This document shows positions 1-7,087 of a stretch of 35,008 nucleotides of DNA, in pieces (positions within the stretch are counted from its first letter, which is position 1; every line of letters begins with the position of its first letter). Both the position numbers and the translations under genes were made by a program. The DNA lies in the IMG/VR virus record IMGVR_UViG_3300040751_000710, positions 1 through 35,008 of that record, one strand, 5' to 3'. This DNA is from a virus. The notes beneath the pieces were generated by a model. That model was not told the origin of the DNA and ran no database searches. It saw only the letters and a program-made list of their open reading frames with translations.

Positions 1-142
1 GTTCACACTGGACTGCTTCCATGATATCGCTGTGTTCACCGATACCTGCTGGATTATGCATATAGACTTCTACGTTTGCTTTGTGCAGTTCAATTTCGCC
101 TTTGGCATGTGCCATAAGTGCTTTTACCATTGTCTGTCTCAT
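1..142 (-). CDS. conserved phage hypothetical protein, C-terminus beyond window
   Basis: Partial gene: the ATG is at 142-140 and 47 codons (MRQTMVKALMAHAKGEIE...) run off the left edge without a stop. The visible part is a charged, probably helical segment that continues ...NPAGIGEHSDIMEAVQ. I recognise this N-terminus as common in T4-like marine phages, but I know no function for it. The upstream gene (90-281) overlaps its first 53 bases, so an internal start at Met5 or Met10 is possible. Confidence 0.7.
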   Translation of the reverse strand, partial: MRQTMVKALMAHAKGEIELHKANVEVYMHNPAGIGEHSDIMEAVQCE

Positions 143-281
143 TGATTTCTCCATTTAGTTTTCTAAGTAAATAACCAACTACGTTCTTCCAGTAGTTGTG
201 TGACCATGTACCCTCTTCACAATAGTTCATGGCTTGCATAGCATTGTCTATGCGCTTCTCTGTCAGTTCAATCGGATGCAT
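90..281 (-). CDS. small conserved phage hypothetical protein (63 aa)
   Basis: Starts MHPIELTEKRIDNAMQAM and contains a GTWSHNYWKNVVGYLLRKLN segment. Short proteins with an NYWxxVxxxLxRKLN-like core are frequent in marine myophages; function unknown. The frame extends upstream only to a TTG at 314, so the ATG at 281 is preferred. It overlaps the end of the 268-879 gene by 14 bases and the start of the next gene by 53 bases. That second overlap is long for this genome, so the last 15 or so residues may be poorly conserved. Confidence 0.65.
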   Translation of the reverse strand: MHPIELTEKRIDNAMQAMNYCEEGTWSHNYWKNVVGYLLRKLNGEINETDNGKSTYGTCQRRN

Positions 282-879
282 TTTGTTCTGCTTTATACTC
301 TTTATAGCCTTCAATCATGCCTTTGATATCTTCACATTGAATGTCCCATATTTTTTCATATGATTCACTCGTATCAAAGTCATCAGGCTCTGGTCCGTCT
401 TCTTCTTCATCCCAGAAGAATTTGAGATTGTGGTACTTATAGTTCTCTTCATCCCAATATTCTTCATCATACATTTCACCATCAGCATATAAGCCAGAGC
501 CAAAGAAGTTTGGCATCTCATCTTCGTATGTGATAGAGAAAATGCAGTCTGGGTCGATGGCGTATGCCTCTTCTGCGATGCGTTGAAATAGCGCACCCGG
601 ATAGCCCCAAGCAGATTCAAACATCATCGAGTCGTCTGTACAATCTTCAATGTGACACCACTTAGCGCCAATGTTGTCGATATACCAACCATATGTTGTA
701 TCTGGATCTTCTTCTGAGTCCCAGTTGTTGAACATCATATGCACAGGCTTAAACATTGAGTGATAGCCTTGCTGATCTTCTTCTGGTGCTTCCATATTTA
801 CAAATAGTGCTTCAACCCATTCTGTAACTCTTCTGTTACCTTCTACAAGTTGAATACGGCTGGTTACATGATTTGCCAT
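268..879 (-). CDS. YubB/DUF1281-like ferredoxin-fold protein
   Basis: 203 aa. The opening MANHVTSRIQLVEG and the repeated aromatic/acidic pattern (AWGYPGALFQRIAEEAY, then a run rich in Asp, Glu and Tyr) resemble the DUF1281/YubB 'ferredoxin-like' family found on plasmids and phages, whose biochemical role is unknown. The C-terminal third is very acidic. The ATG has a strong GAGGAG ribosome site. The gene begins 16 bases after the CCA end of tRNA-Arg, so the two probably share a transcript. The family call is from motif memory and moderately sure. Confidence 0.7.
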   Translation of the reverse strand: MANHVTSRIQLVEGNRRVTEWVEALFVNMEAPEEDQQGYHSMFKPVHMMFNNWDSEEDPDTTYGWYIDNIGAKWCHIEDCTDDSMMFESAWGYPGALFQRIAEEAYAIDPDCIFSITYEDEMPNFFGSGLYADGEMYDEEYWDEENYKYHNLKFFWDEEEDGPEPDDFDTSESYEKIWDIQCEDIKGMIEGYKEYKAEQNASD

Positions 880-895
880 TATATACTCCTCAAAT

Positions 896-972
896 TGGCG
901 ACCTCGGCAGGACTCGAACCTGCAACCTACGGCTTAGAAGGCCGTTGCTCTATCCAGTTGTGCTACGAGGCC
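896..972 (-). tRNA. tRNA-Arg (anticodon TCT)
   Basis: 77 nt. The acceptor strands GGCCTCG/CGAGGTC pair throughout (one G-U), the discriminator is G, and CCA is encoded at 898-896. The anticodon stem ACGGC/GCCGT encloses loop CTTCTAA, giving anticodon TCT (reads AGA/AGG). The T arm contains GTTCGAG. AGA/AGG are favoured arginine codons in AT-rich phages, so a supply role for the phage's own codons is likely. Confidence 0.95.
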
Positions 973-1064
973 AAACTCATTAGCATGGAATGGATCTCGT
1001 GGAACAGTGCAAAGTTATCATATGCTAGAAATGCAAACACTGTGATGCCGATTACCCATTTCAT
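963..1064 (-). CDS. 33-aa membrane micro-protein
   Basis: MKWVIGITVFAFLAYDNFAL..., with one hydrophobic segment at about residues 3-16 and a short polar tail. A GGAG ribosome site sits 8 or so bases before the ATG at 1064. The stop codon TAG lies inside the tRNA-Arg gene, overlapping its 5' end by 10 bases. The same frame is open upstream to ATGs at 1118 and 1115, which would add 18 residues and place coding sequence in the long hairpin at 1079-1172; the ribosome site favours the short form. No homolog recognised. Confidence 0.5.
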   Translation of the reverse strand: MKWVIGITVFAFLAYDNFALFHEIHSMLMSLAS

Positions 1065-1078
1065 ATTACAATCTCCAA

Positions 1079-1172
1079 GTTGTGTATCAGAGAGGGCAAC
1101 TTCACCCCACACCATCATTATGGAACTTTCACTGTGGGCCAACCAACCTCAATGCCCTCTCTGATTTACAAC
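1079..1172 (-). ncRNA. long imperfect hairpin in the leader of the 33-aa gene
   Basis: Arms 1079-1098 and 1153-1172 are complementary at 18 of 20 positions (core ATCAGAGAGGGCA/TGCCCTCTCTGAT). The 54-nt loop holds a further possible pair, CCCAC 1106-1110 with GTGGG 1134-1138. It lies between a terminator-like hairpin (1186-1213) and the ribosome site of the 33-aa gene, so it would form in that gene's 5' leader. I could not match it to a known riboswitch class; regulatory function is inferred. Confidence 0.45.
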
Positions 1173-1185
1173 TCATAATAACAAA

Positions 1186-1213
1186 AAAAGAGGGCCATGT
1201 CAAGCCCTCTTTT
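1186..1213 (-). terminator. intrinsic terminator, possibly bidirectional
   Basis: Ten-base-pair perfect stem (AAAAGAGGGC/GCCCTCTTTT) with an 8-nt loop. On the minus strand it is followed by a U tract (the A run at 1183-1189). The other strand also ends in TTTT, so it could work both ways. It closes the transcription unit containing 1687-1220. Confidence 0.8.
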
Positions 1214-1219
1214 GCATTT

Positions 1220-1261
1220 TTATGATAAAAAATCGTTTTCTTCTTCCGTGTATGGCCACAT
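1220..1261 (-). CDS. 13-aa mini-ORF before the terminator
   Basis: ATG at 1261, then WPYTEEENDFLS and TAA. It is preceded by AAGGA, 7 bases before the ATG, and the AAGGA overlaps the stop of the upstream 58-aa gene (TAAGGA). The terminator hairpin begins 6 bases downstream. The good ribosome site and termination coupling argue for translation; the tiny size argues against certainty. I recall similar acidic WPY-type short peptides in marine phages but cannot verify that here. Confidence 0.35.
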   Translation of the reverse strand: MWPYTEEENDFLS

Positions 1262-1271
1262 TTTTATGTCC

Positions 1272-1448
1272 TTATCCGCTTACATAGATTTTGTCTTTAG
1301 GGCGATACCAATTTTTCTGGTGATAAAACTTTGCTAGTAGTTGACTTACTTGTCTGGCTTCTTCAGGATTATGATGCATGAAGCCTCTAAGTGCAGTTTC
1401 TACAAGTTTTAATTCCTTTGGTGTAAGATGAAATTCCTTGTTGTACAT
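1272..1448 (-). CDS. small hypothetical protein (58 aa)
   Basis: MYNKEFHLTPKELKLVETAL..., ending ...WYRPKDKIYVSG. Predicted mostly helical and basic, with no Cys and no membrane segment. A complete frame with ATG at 1448 and TAA at 1274-1272, preceded by an AAGAGAG stretch. It sits between the 54-aa gene and the 13-aa mini-ORF, downstream of the promoter at 1725-1752. Function unknown. Confidence 0.6.
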   Translation of the reverse strand: MYNKEFHLTPKELKLVETALRGFMHHNPEEARQVSQLLAKFYHQKNWYRPKDKIYVSG

Positions 1449-1522
1449 AGAGGTCTCTCTTATAGATCAATTTTGCTCTGGCCGTAAAATTGCATTATTT
1501 GTTCTCCATCATGATTCTTTTT

Positions 1523-1687
1523 TTAGCGATAATCTTTGCCATTCGGAAATCTTCCTGTTCTGTAATAGTATGATTTTGCCCAGTTTGCATCTGTGCCGAA
1601 CTCTGTTTTTGCCCAAATTTCAATATCTCGACTTGGCGGCCGCCGGCCGAGAATATCTACTAGGGCACCAAAAAATTTGGTAGCCAT
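1523..1687 (-). CDS. small hypothetical protein (54 aa)
   Basis: MATKFFGALVDILGRRPPSR..., ending ...YYYRTGRFPNGKDYR. Basic and aromatic-rich, with a short hydrophobic N-terminus followed by a GRRPP turn. A GGAG ribosome site precedes the ATG at 1687. It is the first gene after the promoter at 1725-1752. An alternative ATG four bases upstream (1691) would give only a 23-residue peptide and is rejected. Function unknown. Confidence 0.6.
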   Translation of the reverse strand: MATKFFGALVDILGRRPPSRDIEIWAKTEFGTDANWAKSYYYRTGRFPNGKDYR

Positions 1688-1724
1688 TCATAGTCTCCTA
1701 AAATAGGTATTTTGTATGTAAAAG

Positions 1725-1752
1725 AAAATAGTGCCGACAAAGATTTTGTCAA
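1725..1752 (-). promoter_or_regulatory. sigma70-like promoter TTGACA-16-TATTTT
   Basis: A perfect -35 TTGACA (1752-1747), a 16-base spacer and -10 TATTTT (1730-1725) lie in the gap after the glycan operon and about 38 bases before the 54-aa gene. It would start a separate transcript for the small genes down to the terminator at 1186-1213. Confidence 0.6.
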
Positions 1753-1805
1753 CACTTGTATATATAATTAGTCAGTATTGCTGTCCTAATAGTCTCGATT
1801 CAGTA

Positions 1806-2786
1806 CTATTTAAGTTTCATAAACGTACCGATGTCCGAAGCATTGTAACAAATTTTACCGAAGTACCAATTATAAAATTTCGCATATAAATCGACCATAA
1901 TTTTTTTATTAATTTTTTGAATTTTATTGTAAGTTTCATGTAAATCTGTTACACGGCCCTTGATTACGGCGTCATTGTACTCTGCGTTACCGAATCTAAC
2001 CACTGGCACTTCATGTGTCATTGCTTCGATGCCTGTGCCAGAGTTGATCACATAAACTGCCTCAAGATTTTCTTGTGACATAATGTGATGAATGTTTGCA
2101 TTGTCAACCCAGATCACCTTATTACGACCTGATGCAATCTTCTTTAGTGGCTCCATACTGCCTGGGTTGACAGGATGTCCTTTGAACACAACAGCATGAT
2201 CATATCTATCTGACCAAGCACAAAGGCTTTCTACCAGTTCATCACACTTAACTCTACTGTGCCACTTGATAGTCTCATCGTGTGGTATCTGTAAAGGACA
2301 GAAGATAAATGGCTCAGAACAATGAAACGTGTTATCGTTTGGCTGTTCAAATTTGCTTTCACCACGATTCATACGCTCTTTGAATTGGTTGAAGATATCT
2401 CTATCTGCATATTGATCTGTATCAAAGTCTTCGCCAACGAATGAGCCACCACCAGCCCAGCCTTGATGATCAATCGTAAACATCCATGGTACAACTGTCT
2501 GCATGTAATATAAACAATTGTCACCACCTTGAAAATTGTGCTTCTCAACATGAGGAATATATGCAACGTCAGGACTGTATCTATCTACGAGTGAAACATC
2601 AAACATCCATCGTTGTGCTTCTATAAGAACAACCTTATCGCCCATACGCTCGTGGTGCGCTTTCAATGTATCTACAAACTTAGACCACCAGACACGAATG
2701 GGTGGCAGATTTGGATTAGAAATCTCTAACCCAAACTTCTTGAATGGCATATCCAAACGTGGTTTTAATATCAATATTCTTCTCAT
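1806..2786 (-). CDS. KpsC/KpsS-like capsule glycosyltransferase
   Basis: 326 aa from the ATG at 2786, whose ATGA overlaps the stop of the upstream glycosyltransferase gene. Motifs match the 'Capsule_synth' family (PF05159): PLQIPHD at about residues 164-170, FKGHP at 201-205, and NSGTGIEAMTHEVPVV from 248. Bacterial KpsC and KpsS are retaining beta-Kdo transferases that build the lipid-linked Kdo stem of group 2 capsules, acting at the cytoplasmic face. Whether this copy uses CMP-Kdo is inference, but the phage also carries kdsA (27560-28321). It is the last gene of the glycan operon. The C-terminus is Lys/Tyr-rich and may be membrane-peripheral. Confidence 0.75.
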   Translation of the reverse strand: MRRILILKPRLDMPFKKFGLEISNPNLPPIRVWWSKFVDTLKAHHERMGDKVVLIEAQRWMFDVSLVDRYSPDVAYIPHVEKHNFQGGDNCLYYMQTVVPWMFTIDHQGWAGGGSFVGEDFDTDQYADRDIFNQFKERMNRGESKFEQPNDNTFHCSEPFIFCPLQIPHDETIKWHSRVKCDELVESLCAWSDRYDHAVVFKGHPVNPGSMEPLKKIASGRNKVIWVDNANIHHIMSQENLEAVYVINSGTGIEAMTHEVPVVRFGNAEYNDAVIKGRVTDLHETYNKIQKINKKIMVDLYAKFYNWYFGKICYNASDIGTFMKLK

Positions 2787-3520
2787 GCCCAACACCTTTG
2801 AGTCGCAGTCGGCAAGCGATTGAACTCTTTCTTTTTCATAACATATACAGGATTTTCGTACTTACGAGGACCTTTGCCAGTCCAGATAGTCGTACCTTCT
2901 TTGAACTCCCAGTCCATAAAGTCAGGACCAAACTTTCTTACTTGGCTGTCATCAACCCTAGCAAAAGATTGTGATAAAGCGACTTGATCTAAGAACCATT
3001 GCCATGGCCCCTCACCAATGCGTTGTGCTACTGCTTTGGCAAGGTCAACTGCACGATGATCCATGTAAACAGCACCAGCGGCGACTTTTGTACCTTGTGC
3101 TTCCCATCCCACAGTGCCAGCAAGTGGCTCTCTTGGAAAGTAACCAGCAGGCTCTTCAGGCCAATCAAAGTCTTTCATCATCAGTCCATCAACATCTACA
3201 GTCAACACCTTTTGAGCGTGTGGTAGAATTAGTGGCAGTACTAAAAACCGCAAACATGAATAGTATGTGCGTTGACCTCTGCCCATGTTCTCTTTATCAT
3301 TGTAAGAGAATGTCACCTTTACATCCGTATCTGTTGCTAGAATATTAGCGATGTTATATGCATCTTGGTCTGCTTCAGTGATATGGATGTGAATGTCTTT
3401 ACCAATATCGTTTGACGAATATACCAGAGATGGTGCGTGTTCTTTGAAATAATGATTATCGCAAGCCGCAAACACCACAGGATGTGTGGGAATCTCGCCA
3501 TAAATTTTTACTTCACTCAT
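2783..3520 (-). CDS. GT8-like glycosyltransferase
   Basis: 245 aa. An N-terminal nucleotide-binding start (HPVVFAACDNHYF) leads to the metal-binding DxD motif in KVLTVDVDGLMMKD (Asp109/Asp111), as in GT-A fold enzymes of the GT8 or general nucleotide-diphospho-sugar transferase type. Later, AGAVYMDHRAV and WFLDQVALSQ match the conserved acceptor-side pattern of such enzymes. Acceptor and sugar are unknown. It overlaps both neighbours by an ATGA, so it is translationally coupled with a second DxD transferase upstream and the KpsC-like enzyme downstream. Confidence 0.75.
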   Translation of the reverse strand: MSEVKIYGEIPTHPVVFAACDNHYFKEHAPSLVYSSNDIGKDIHIHITEADQDAYNIANILATDTDVKVTFSYNDKENMGRGQRTYYSCLRFLVLPLILPHAQKVLTVDVDGLMMKDFDWPEEPAGYFPREPLAGTVGWEAQGTKVAAGAVYMDHRAVDLAKAVAQRIGEGPWQWFLDQVALSQSFARVDDSQVRKFGPDFMDWEFKEGTTIWTGKGPRKYENPVYVMKKKEFNRLPTATQRCWA

Positions 3521-4245
3521 TTACCAATGATCCCATAATTCACACCACGATTGACAGCATAATCCTCAAGTTTGTAGCCAGCATCTAGTGCCGCTTGATA
3601 TGCATCGTGAAATACATCTACTAGATCAGGTCGTGGATGATTTTGTGCTTCACCAGTAAACCATGCCGGGGCCCAAGGTTGTGTTGGCATGTGTGTATAG
3701 TGCAACTGCCAAATTTCATCTGTATCACCATCGTGACTGTTCCAACGAGGGTCAAGCCAACCAACTAGATTCTGCTTAATGAACAACTCAATGTACTGAT
3801 GATGGGCTGTGACAATATCTTTCCACTGTTCAACAGGAGCAATACGACCATTAAACTTAGCACAATCAAAAAGAATTACACAGAACTCTTTGCCACCAAA
3901 ACGCTTACCATCTCTAGCAAGCATCATCTTATCATCAGGAATGCTCAAGTCCATCAATTCGCCAATATCACGCATATTGATCATATCACAATCTGTGTAG
4001 ATTGCTTTACCCTCAAAACCACACGCTTCTGGAATACCCCAACGATATCCACTAAATGGCGTTGACCAATTCATATCATTCCAACCATGCCAGAATGAAT
4101 CTGGGTCAGTTGTCTGACGCATCCATGTGATCTGAACTTCTCTATCAGTGTTACTTCTCAGTGAATGTTCGTATGCCATTTCAATCTTGGCATCTTCACC
4201 ATTGGATGACGTACCGATAAAAATTCTAACTGGATCAGAACTCAT
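3517..4245 (-). CDS. DxD-type glycosyltransferase
   Basis: 242 aa. Opens VRIFIGTSSNGEDAKIEMAYEHSL, a pattern of GT-A transferases similar to GT8, with the DxD motif in AIYTDCDMINM (Asp85/Asp87). The start is the ATG at 4245 with GAGGAG about 9 bases upstream; the frame extends only to a TTG at 4251. It overlaps the end of the sulfotransferase gene by 11 bases and the next transferase by 4. It is a distant relative of the following gene rather than a duplicate. Substrate unknown. Confidence 0.7.
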   Translation of the reverse strand: MSSDPVRIFIGTSSNGEDAKIEMAYEHSLRSNTDREVQITWMRQTTDPDSFWHGWNDMNWSTPFSGYRWGIPEACGFEGKAIYTDCDMINMRDIGELMDLSIPDDKMMLARDGKRFGGKEFCVILFDCAKFNGRIAPVEQWKDIVTAHHQYIELFIKQNLVGWLDPRWNSHDGDTDEIWQLHYTHMPTQPWAPAWFTGEAQNHPRPDLVDVFHDAYQAALDAGYKLEDYAVNRGVNYGIIGK

Positions 4246-4813
4246 ATCCAAACTCCTCTATCTCGTTCTTAAATATCTCAGACACAAGAGCCTTTGTTGT
4301 ATCTGTATGTAAATCTCTATAATCTTTTACTTTGCGTGTATTAGATTTCAATTTAGTATTGTACACTTCATTCATTCTAATGTCAAGTGAAAAGTGATAT
4401 CTCATGTACAAATACATTTCCTCCATCTCTTCATACTTAAACACTCTGTCTGCATTGCGGTAGAATGACCAGTCTTCAGGCAGAAGATTGCACGATTTGA
4501 TGTATGTTTCAAAATCCATTCCACCGAATATGTGTGGTTTGATATGTTGATGCCAGTAGTAACTACTTACCACTTTATCATATGGATTTCTTTCGATGGA
4601 GAACACAAAATAATCGTCTGGATATTCTGCGGGAGATGGTACTCTATGACCGTTTGTATCTGCTGGACAGTTTAGTGGTGGGGTATCATCTCTCGTTGAG
4701 CCAGTGCAGAAGTCATCTTCACCAAGCAGTGGCCTTAGCACCTTCTCTAGTGTTGACCCTGCCGTCTTGCGTGTTTTAATAAATACAAATTTCTTTGAGT
4801 GTGAGATAATCAT
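4235..4813 (-). CDS. sulfotransferase family protein
   Basis: 192 aa. KFVFIKTRKTAGSTLEKVL near the N-terminus is the 5'-phosphosulfate-binding loop of PAPS-dependent sulfotransferases. FSIERNPYDKVVSSYYW (Arg75, Ser83) is the 3'-phosphate-binding segment. The length suits the short family-2-like enzymes that sulfate glycans. The sulfate donor would be host-made PAPS, since no PAPS synthesis gene is visible here. It starts with an ATGA overlap after the methyltransferase gene. The context suggests the acceptor is a sugar built by the neighbouring transferases. Confidence 0.8.
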   Translation of the reverse strand: MIISHSKKFVFIKTRKTAGSTLEKVLRPLLGEDDFCTGSTRDDTPPLNCPADTNGHRVPSPAEYPDDYFVFSIERNPYDKVVSSYYWHQHIKPHIFGGMDFETYIKSCNLLPEDWSFYRNADRVFKYEEMEEMYLYMRYHFSLDIRMNEVYNTKLKSNTRKVKDYRDLHTDTTKALVSEIFKNEIEEFGYEF

Positions 4814-5511
4814 TTTTCTACTATCACCGTTCCTGATTGATGCACATCCCTTAATAGGGGTCTAACTTTTCTTCGTTTCTTAGTGAGCCAATCGTTCAAT
4901 GCTTTAAACTCGCCTTGTTCCCATGCCTCATATGTATTAAGCATGTGGTGCGTCTGTGTGTTGGCAAAGTGTAGATGCCAACTGGTCAACTCATCAAAGC
5001 GAATGATTGTTCCTGGTTTGATCAGTTTATTCAAAATCATCAGAGATTCAAATGCGGCCCCGTACTCATCGCAATCAACATGCAAAAATGAAATGTACTG
5101 CTTCGGCCACCTTGATGCTACCCAATCTGGCAGTGTATCTTTGAACCAACCCTCAACGGCTTCAACATTATCCTCAAATACTGCCTCAGCCATCTCATAG
5201 TCTTTGTCTTTGATATTCCAGTCTACACCGACCTGATATACTCTTTCATCACTAAAATGCCAGTTTCGTTCTAGACCCAGAAATGAATCAAATCCCCAAA
5301 ACACTCTGTTACGTTTCTTCTTAGCACAGATATTAATAGTTTCGCCTTTGTACACGCCAAGTTCAACGAATAAAGCATTTTGATCGTCTTTACAATCTTT
5401 CATTATCTGCTCAAGTTGCTTTTCTCTGCAACGCTCAACAGAACCCATTCCTATACCAAATACAAGGCATTTATTGTCTTTTGAAAAATCTGTGATATTA
5501 ATTTTAGGCAT
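4810..5511 (-). CDS. TylF/MycF-like class I SAM methyltransferase
   Basis: 233 aa. NALFVELGVYKGETINICA is the SAM-binding motif I; VFWGFDSFLGLERNW, SFLHVDCDEYGAAFESL and KPGTIIRFDEL are the signature blocks of TylF/MycF-type sugar O-methyltransferases, including the Asp residues that bind metal. Such enzymes methylate sugar hydroxyls in antibiotics and surface glycans. The next upstream gene is a paralog with the same blocks and a similar C-terminal QSGTVIV ending. The pair probably arose by tandem duplication. Target unknown. Confidence 0.8.
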   Translation of the reverse strand: MPKINITDFSKDNKCLVFGIGMGSVERCREKQLEQIMKDCKDDQNALFVELGVYKGETINICAKKKRNRVFWGFDSFLGLERNWHFSDERVYQVGVDWNIKDKDYEMAEAVFEDNVEAVEGWFKDTLPDWVASRWPKQYISFLHVDCDEYGAAFESLMILNKLIKPGTIIRFDELTSWHLHFANTQTHHMLNTYEAWEQGEFKALNDWLTKKRRKVRPLLRDVHQSGTVIVEK

Positions 5512-5518
5512 GATATAC

Positions 5519-6211
5519 CTATTGAGTTACGATAACTGTACCAGATTGAAACCAGTTACGACATAGTGGTACGATCTTTCTGTCGTACTTCTGCATCCAT
5601 TCTTTTGTCGCTTTCCACTCATGGTCTGCCCATGTAGTGTATAGGACCCGTGATAGATCAGACGGAGATGCTTCACTAAATGCATAACGCCAACAGCAGA
5701 TTTCATCAAAGCGAATGATTGTCCCAGGCTTGATGTAATCGTTTAACTCATCAAAGACGGTGACAGCAGAAGAATAAATATCGCTATCAATGTGTAAGTA
5801 AGATATACTCTGATTTTCTGATCTGGGTCGTTCATAACCATCCTCTGCTTGTTCTTTTAGCCATTGTGGGATTGATGTATCAAAGAATCCTTTGACTAAT
5901 GATACGTTTTCAGCAACTTCTGGCATTTCGCCACCCCGATCAAACGCCGCTGTCGTGACTGTCTTTTGACCCATATCCCAATCTTCTGGAAGACCCTCAA
6001 ATGAATCAAAGCCCACAAACTGAAGGTCTTTGCGATGAAGTGCCAAACAGTTAATTGTTGAGCCAGTATGTACACCGAACTCAAGATTCCATCCATCATT
6101 TCTGATAAATGGTGCAAGCCATGCCAACTCTCTGAACCTTACGTCCATCGTGCCTTTATCGCCTCTTATGTATGGAAATTTGTATACTTTTTCAAAGTCG
6201 GAAATCTTCAT
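5519..6211 (-). CDS. TylF/MycF-like class I SAM methyltransferase (paralog)
   Basis: 230 aa from the ATG at 6211, which follows an AAGGG site. It carries WNLEFGVHTGSTINCLA, LQFVGFDSFEGLPEDW, SYLHIDSDIYSSAVTV and KPGTIIRFDEICCW, the same order as its downstream neighbour. Both end FQSGTVIV or HQSGTVIV. The two differ enough to suggest different acceptor sugars or positions. Its start overlaps the end of the GIY-YIG gene by 20 bases, tying it to the same operon. Confidence 0.8.
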   Translation of the reverse strand: MKISDFEKVYKFPYIRGDKGTMDVRFRELAWLAPFIRNDGWNLEFGVHTGSTINCLALHRKDLQFVGFDSFEGLPEDWDMGQKTVTTAAFDRGGEMPEVAENVSLVKGFFDTSIPQWLKEQAEDGYERPRSENQSISYLHIDSDIYSSAVTVFDELNDYIKPGTIIRFDEICCWRYAFSEASPSDLSRVLYTTWADHEWKATKEWMQKYDRKIVPLCRNWFQSGTVIVTQ

Positions 6212-6647
6212 TGTATATTCGCCCTTCAACTATGTGGTCTGCTTTTCTGTACCACTTACCATTGATATTGTCGTTATAATATATAGTATTCTCAAGAACA
6301 TCGTTCTTAAACTGTTGCTTTACTTCTTCATAGTTACAATCGCCCTTAGTCGTATGAAGCGATAGTATTACTCTTTTAAATTTGTCTTTGCCTAACGCCT
6401 TAACATCAGCCTTAACATCTCCACTACTGCCATAATACTTTTTCCAATCCGACTCTCGGCGAACTCTTTTTGCCTTGCCCTTTTCTTTGCGTAGTGTGTG
6501 GAAATACTTTCTGCCGATATAGCGTCTGCCGCTATCTTGCCGAATAATGACATAAACGAAACCTACATACTTTTGTATGTCCTCTGTTGTAAATGGTTTG
6601 CCGTTAAATGTCCAGGGATTTTCGTAATCAGTCTCTATAATCGTCAA
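6192..6647 (-). CDS. SegE-like GIY-YIG endonuclease
   Basis: 151 aa. A variant GIY-YIG core runs FVYVIIRQDSGRRYIGRKYF (about residues 30-49), followed by SDWKKYYGSS, which is typical of the T4 SegE-like branch. Arg46 after YIG fits the catalytic Arg. A later NYEEVKQQF supplies a possible catalytic Glu. Phage members are usually free-standing homing endonucleases. No ATG exists in the first third, so translation probably starts at the TTG at 6647, overlapping the zinc-ribbon gene by 20 bases. Its place at the head of the glycan operon fits homing-driven exchange of that operon. Confidence 0.75.
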   Translation of the reverse strand: MTIIETDYENPWTFNGKPFTTEDIQKYVGFVYVIIRQDSGRRYIGRKYFHTLRKEKGKAKRVRRESDWKKYYGSSGDVKADVKALGKDKFKRVILSLHTTKGDCNYEEVKQQFKNDVLENTIYYNDNINGKWYRKADHIVEGRIYNEDFRL

Positions 6648-6834
6648 AATCTAACTCATCATACTCATCATCAATATCTTGGATAAAATCTTCTTCTTCG
6701 TCAATATCAATATCAGATCCACAGAATGGGCAGTAAACAGGTTCATTTTTTTCTGTTTCATCTACTGCAACTTCGTATGTCATACCACATGAGTCACACT
6801 CTAAGTCGTATACCATTTCGTCTACTGGTTTCAT
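6628..6834 (-). CDS. small zinc-ribbon protein (68 aa)
   Basis: Two CxxC knuckles, LECDSCGMTYEV and VYCPFCGSD, about 22 residues apart, form a zinc-ribbon like those of small phage and RNA-polymerase-associated proteins. The tail is almost wholly Asp and Glu. The ATG at 6834 follows AAAGG; a longer frame to 6876 would need a TTG start. The acidic tail could mimic nucleic acid or contact a basic partner, which is inference. Function unknown. Confidence 0.7.
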   Translation of the reverse strand: MKPVDEMVYDLECDSCGMTYEVAVDETEKNEPVYCPFCGSDIDIDEEEDFIQDIDDEYDELDFDDYRD

Positions 6835-6892
6835 TGATAGTGCCTTTCTGTTGAAGATTCGTGAGTATTTAGACAATCAAAATTTTGACACT

Positions 6893-7087
6893 TTAGAGAT
6901 GTTTTAAGTCTTCCTTCTCTAGAATATTCCAATCCTTGGCACATTTTTGTGTTATTTTCTTATAGGAAGAGATAGCGGCGAGTAAAACTTCATCATCGTT
7001 TTGCTCTACTACCACCCATTCTTTCTCTCCCGACTTTGACTTGATAATGTTGCCCACCCTCAGGCAGGTGTGTGATATTTTTTTCAT
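6893..7087 (-). CDS. small hypothetical protein (64 aa)
   Basis: MKKISHTCLRVGNIIKSKSG..., with a beta-rich segment EKEWVVVEQNDDEVLLAA that looks like a small SH3-like or barrel fold, then a Lys-rich helix. ATG at 7087. It overlaps the 3' end of the DUF1289 gene by 95 bases in another frame, which lowers confidence that both are full length. Function unknown. Confidence 0.5.
   Translation of the reverse strand: MKKISHTCLRVGNIIKSKSGEKEWVVVEQNDDEVLLAAISSYKKITQKCAKDWNILEKEDLKHL

Noticed and set aside
850-1164. 104-codon plus-strand frame across the tRNA-Arg region
   Set aside because: It reads through the tRNA gene and the hairpin in antisense, has no ribosome site, and all supported genes here are on the minus strand.
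1079-1172. glnA-type or other known phage riboswitch
   Set aside because: I compared it with the conserved core of glutamine riboswitches as I remember them and saw no match.
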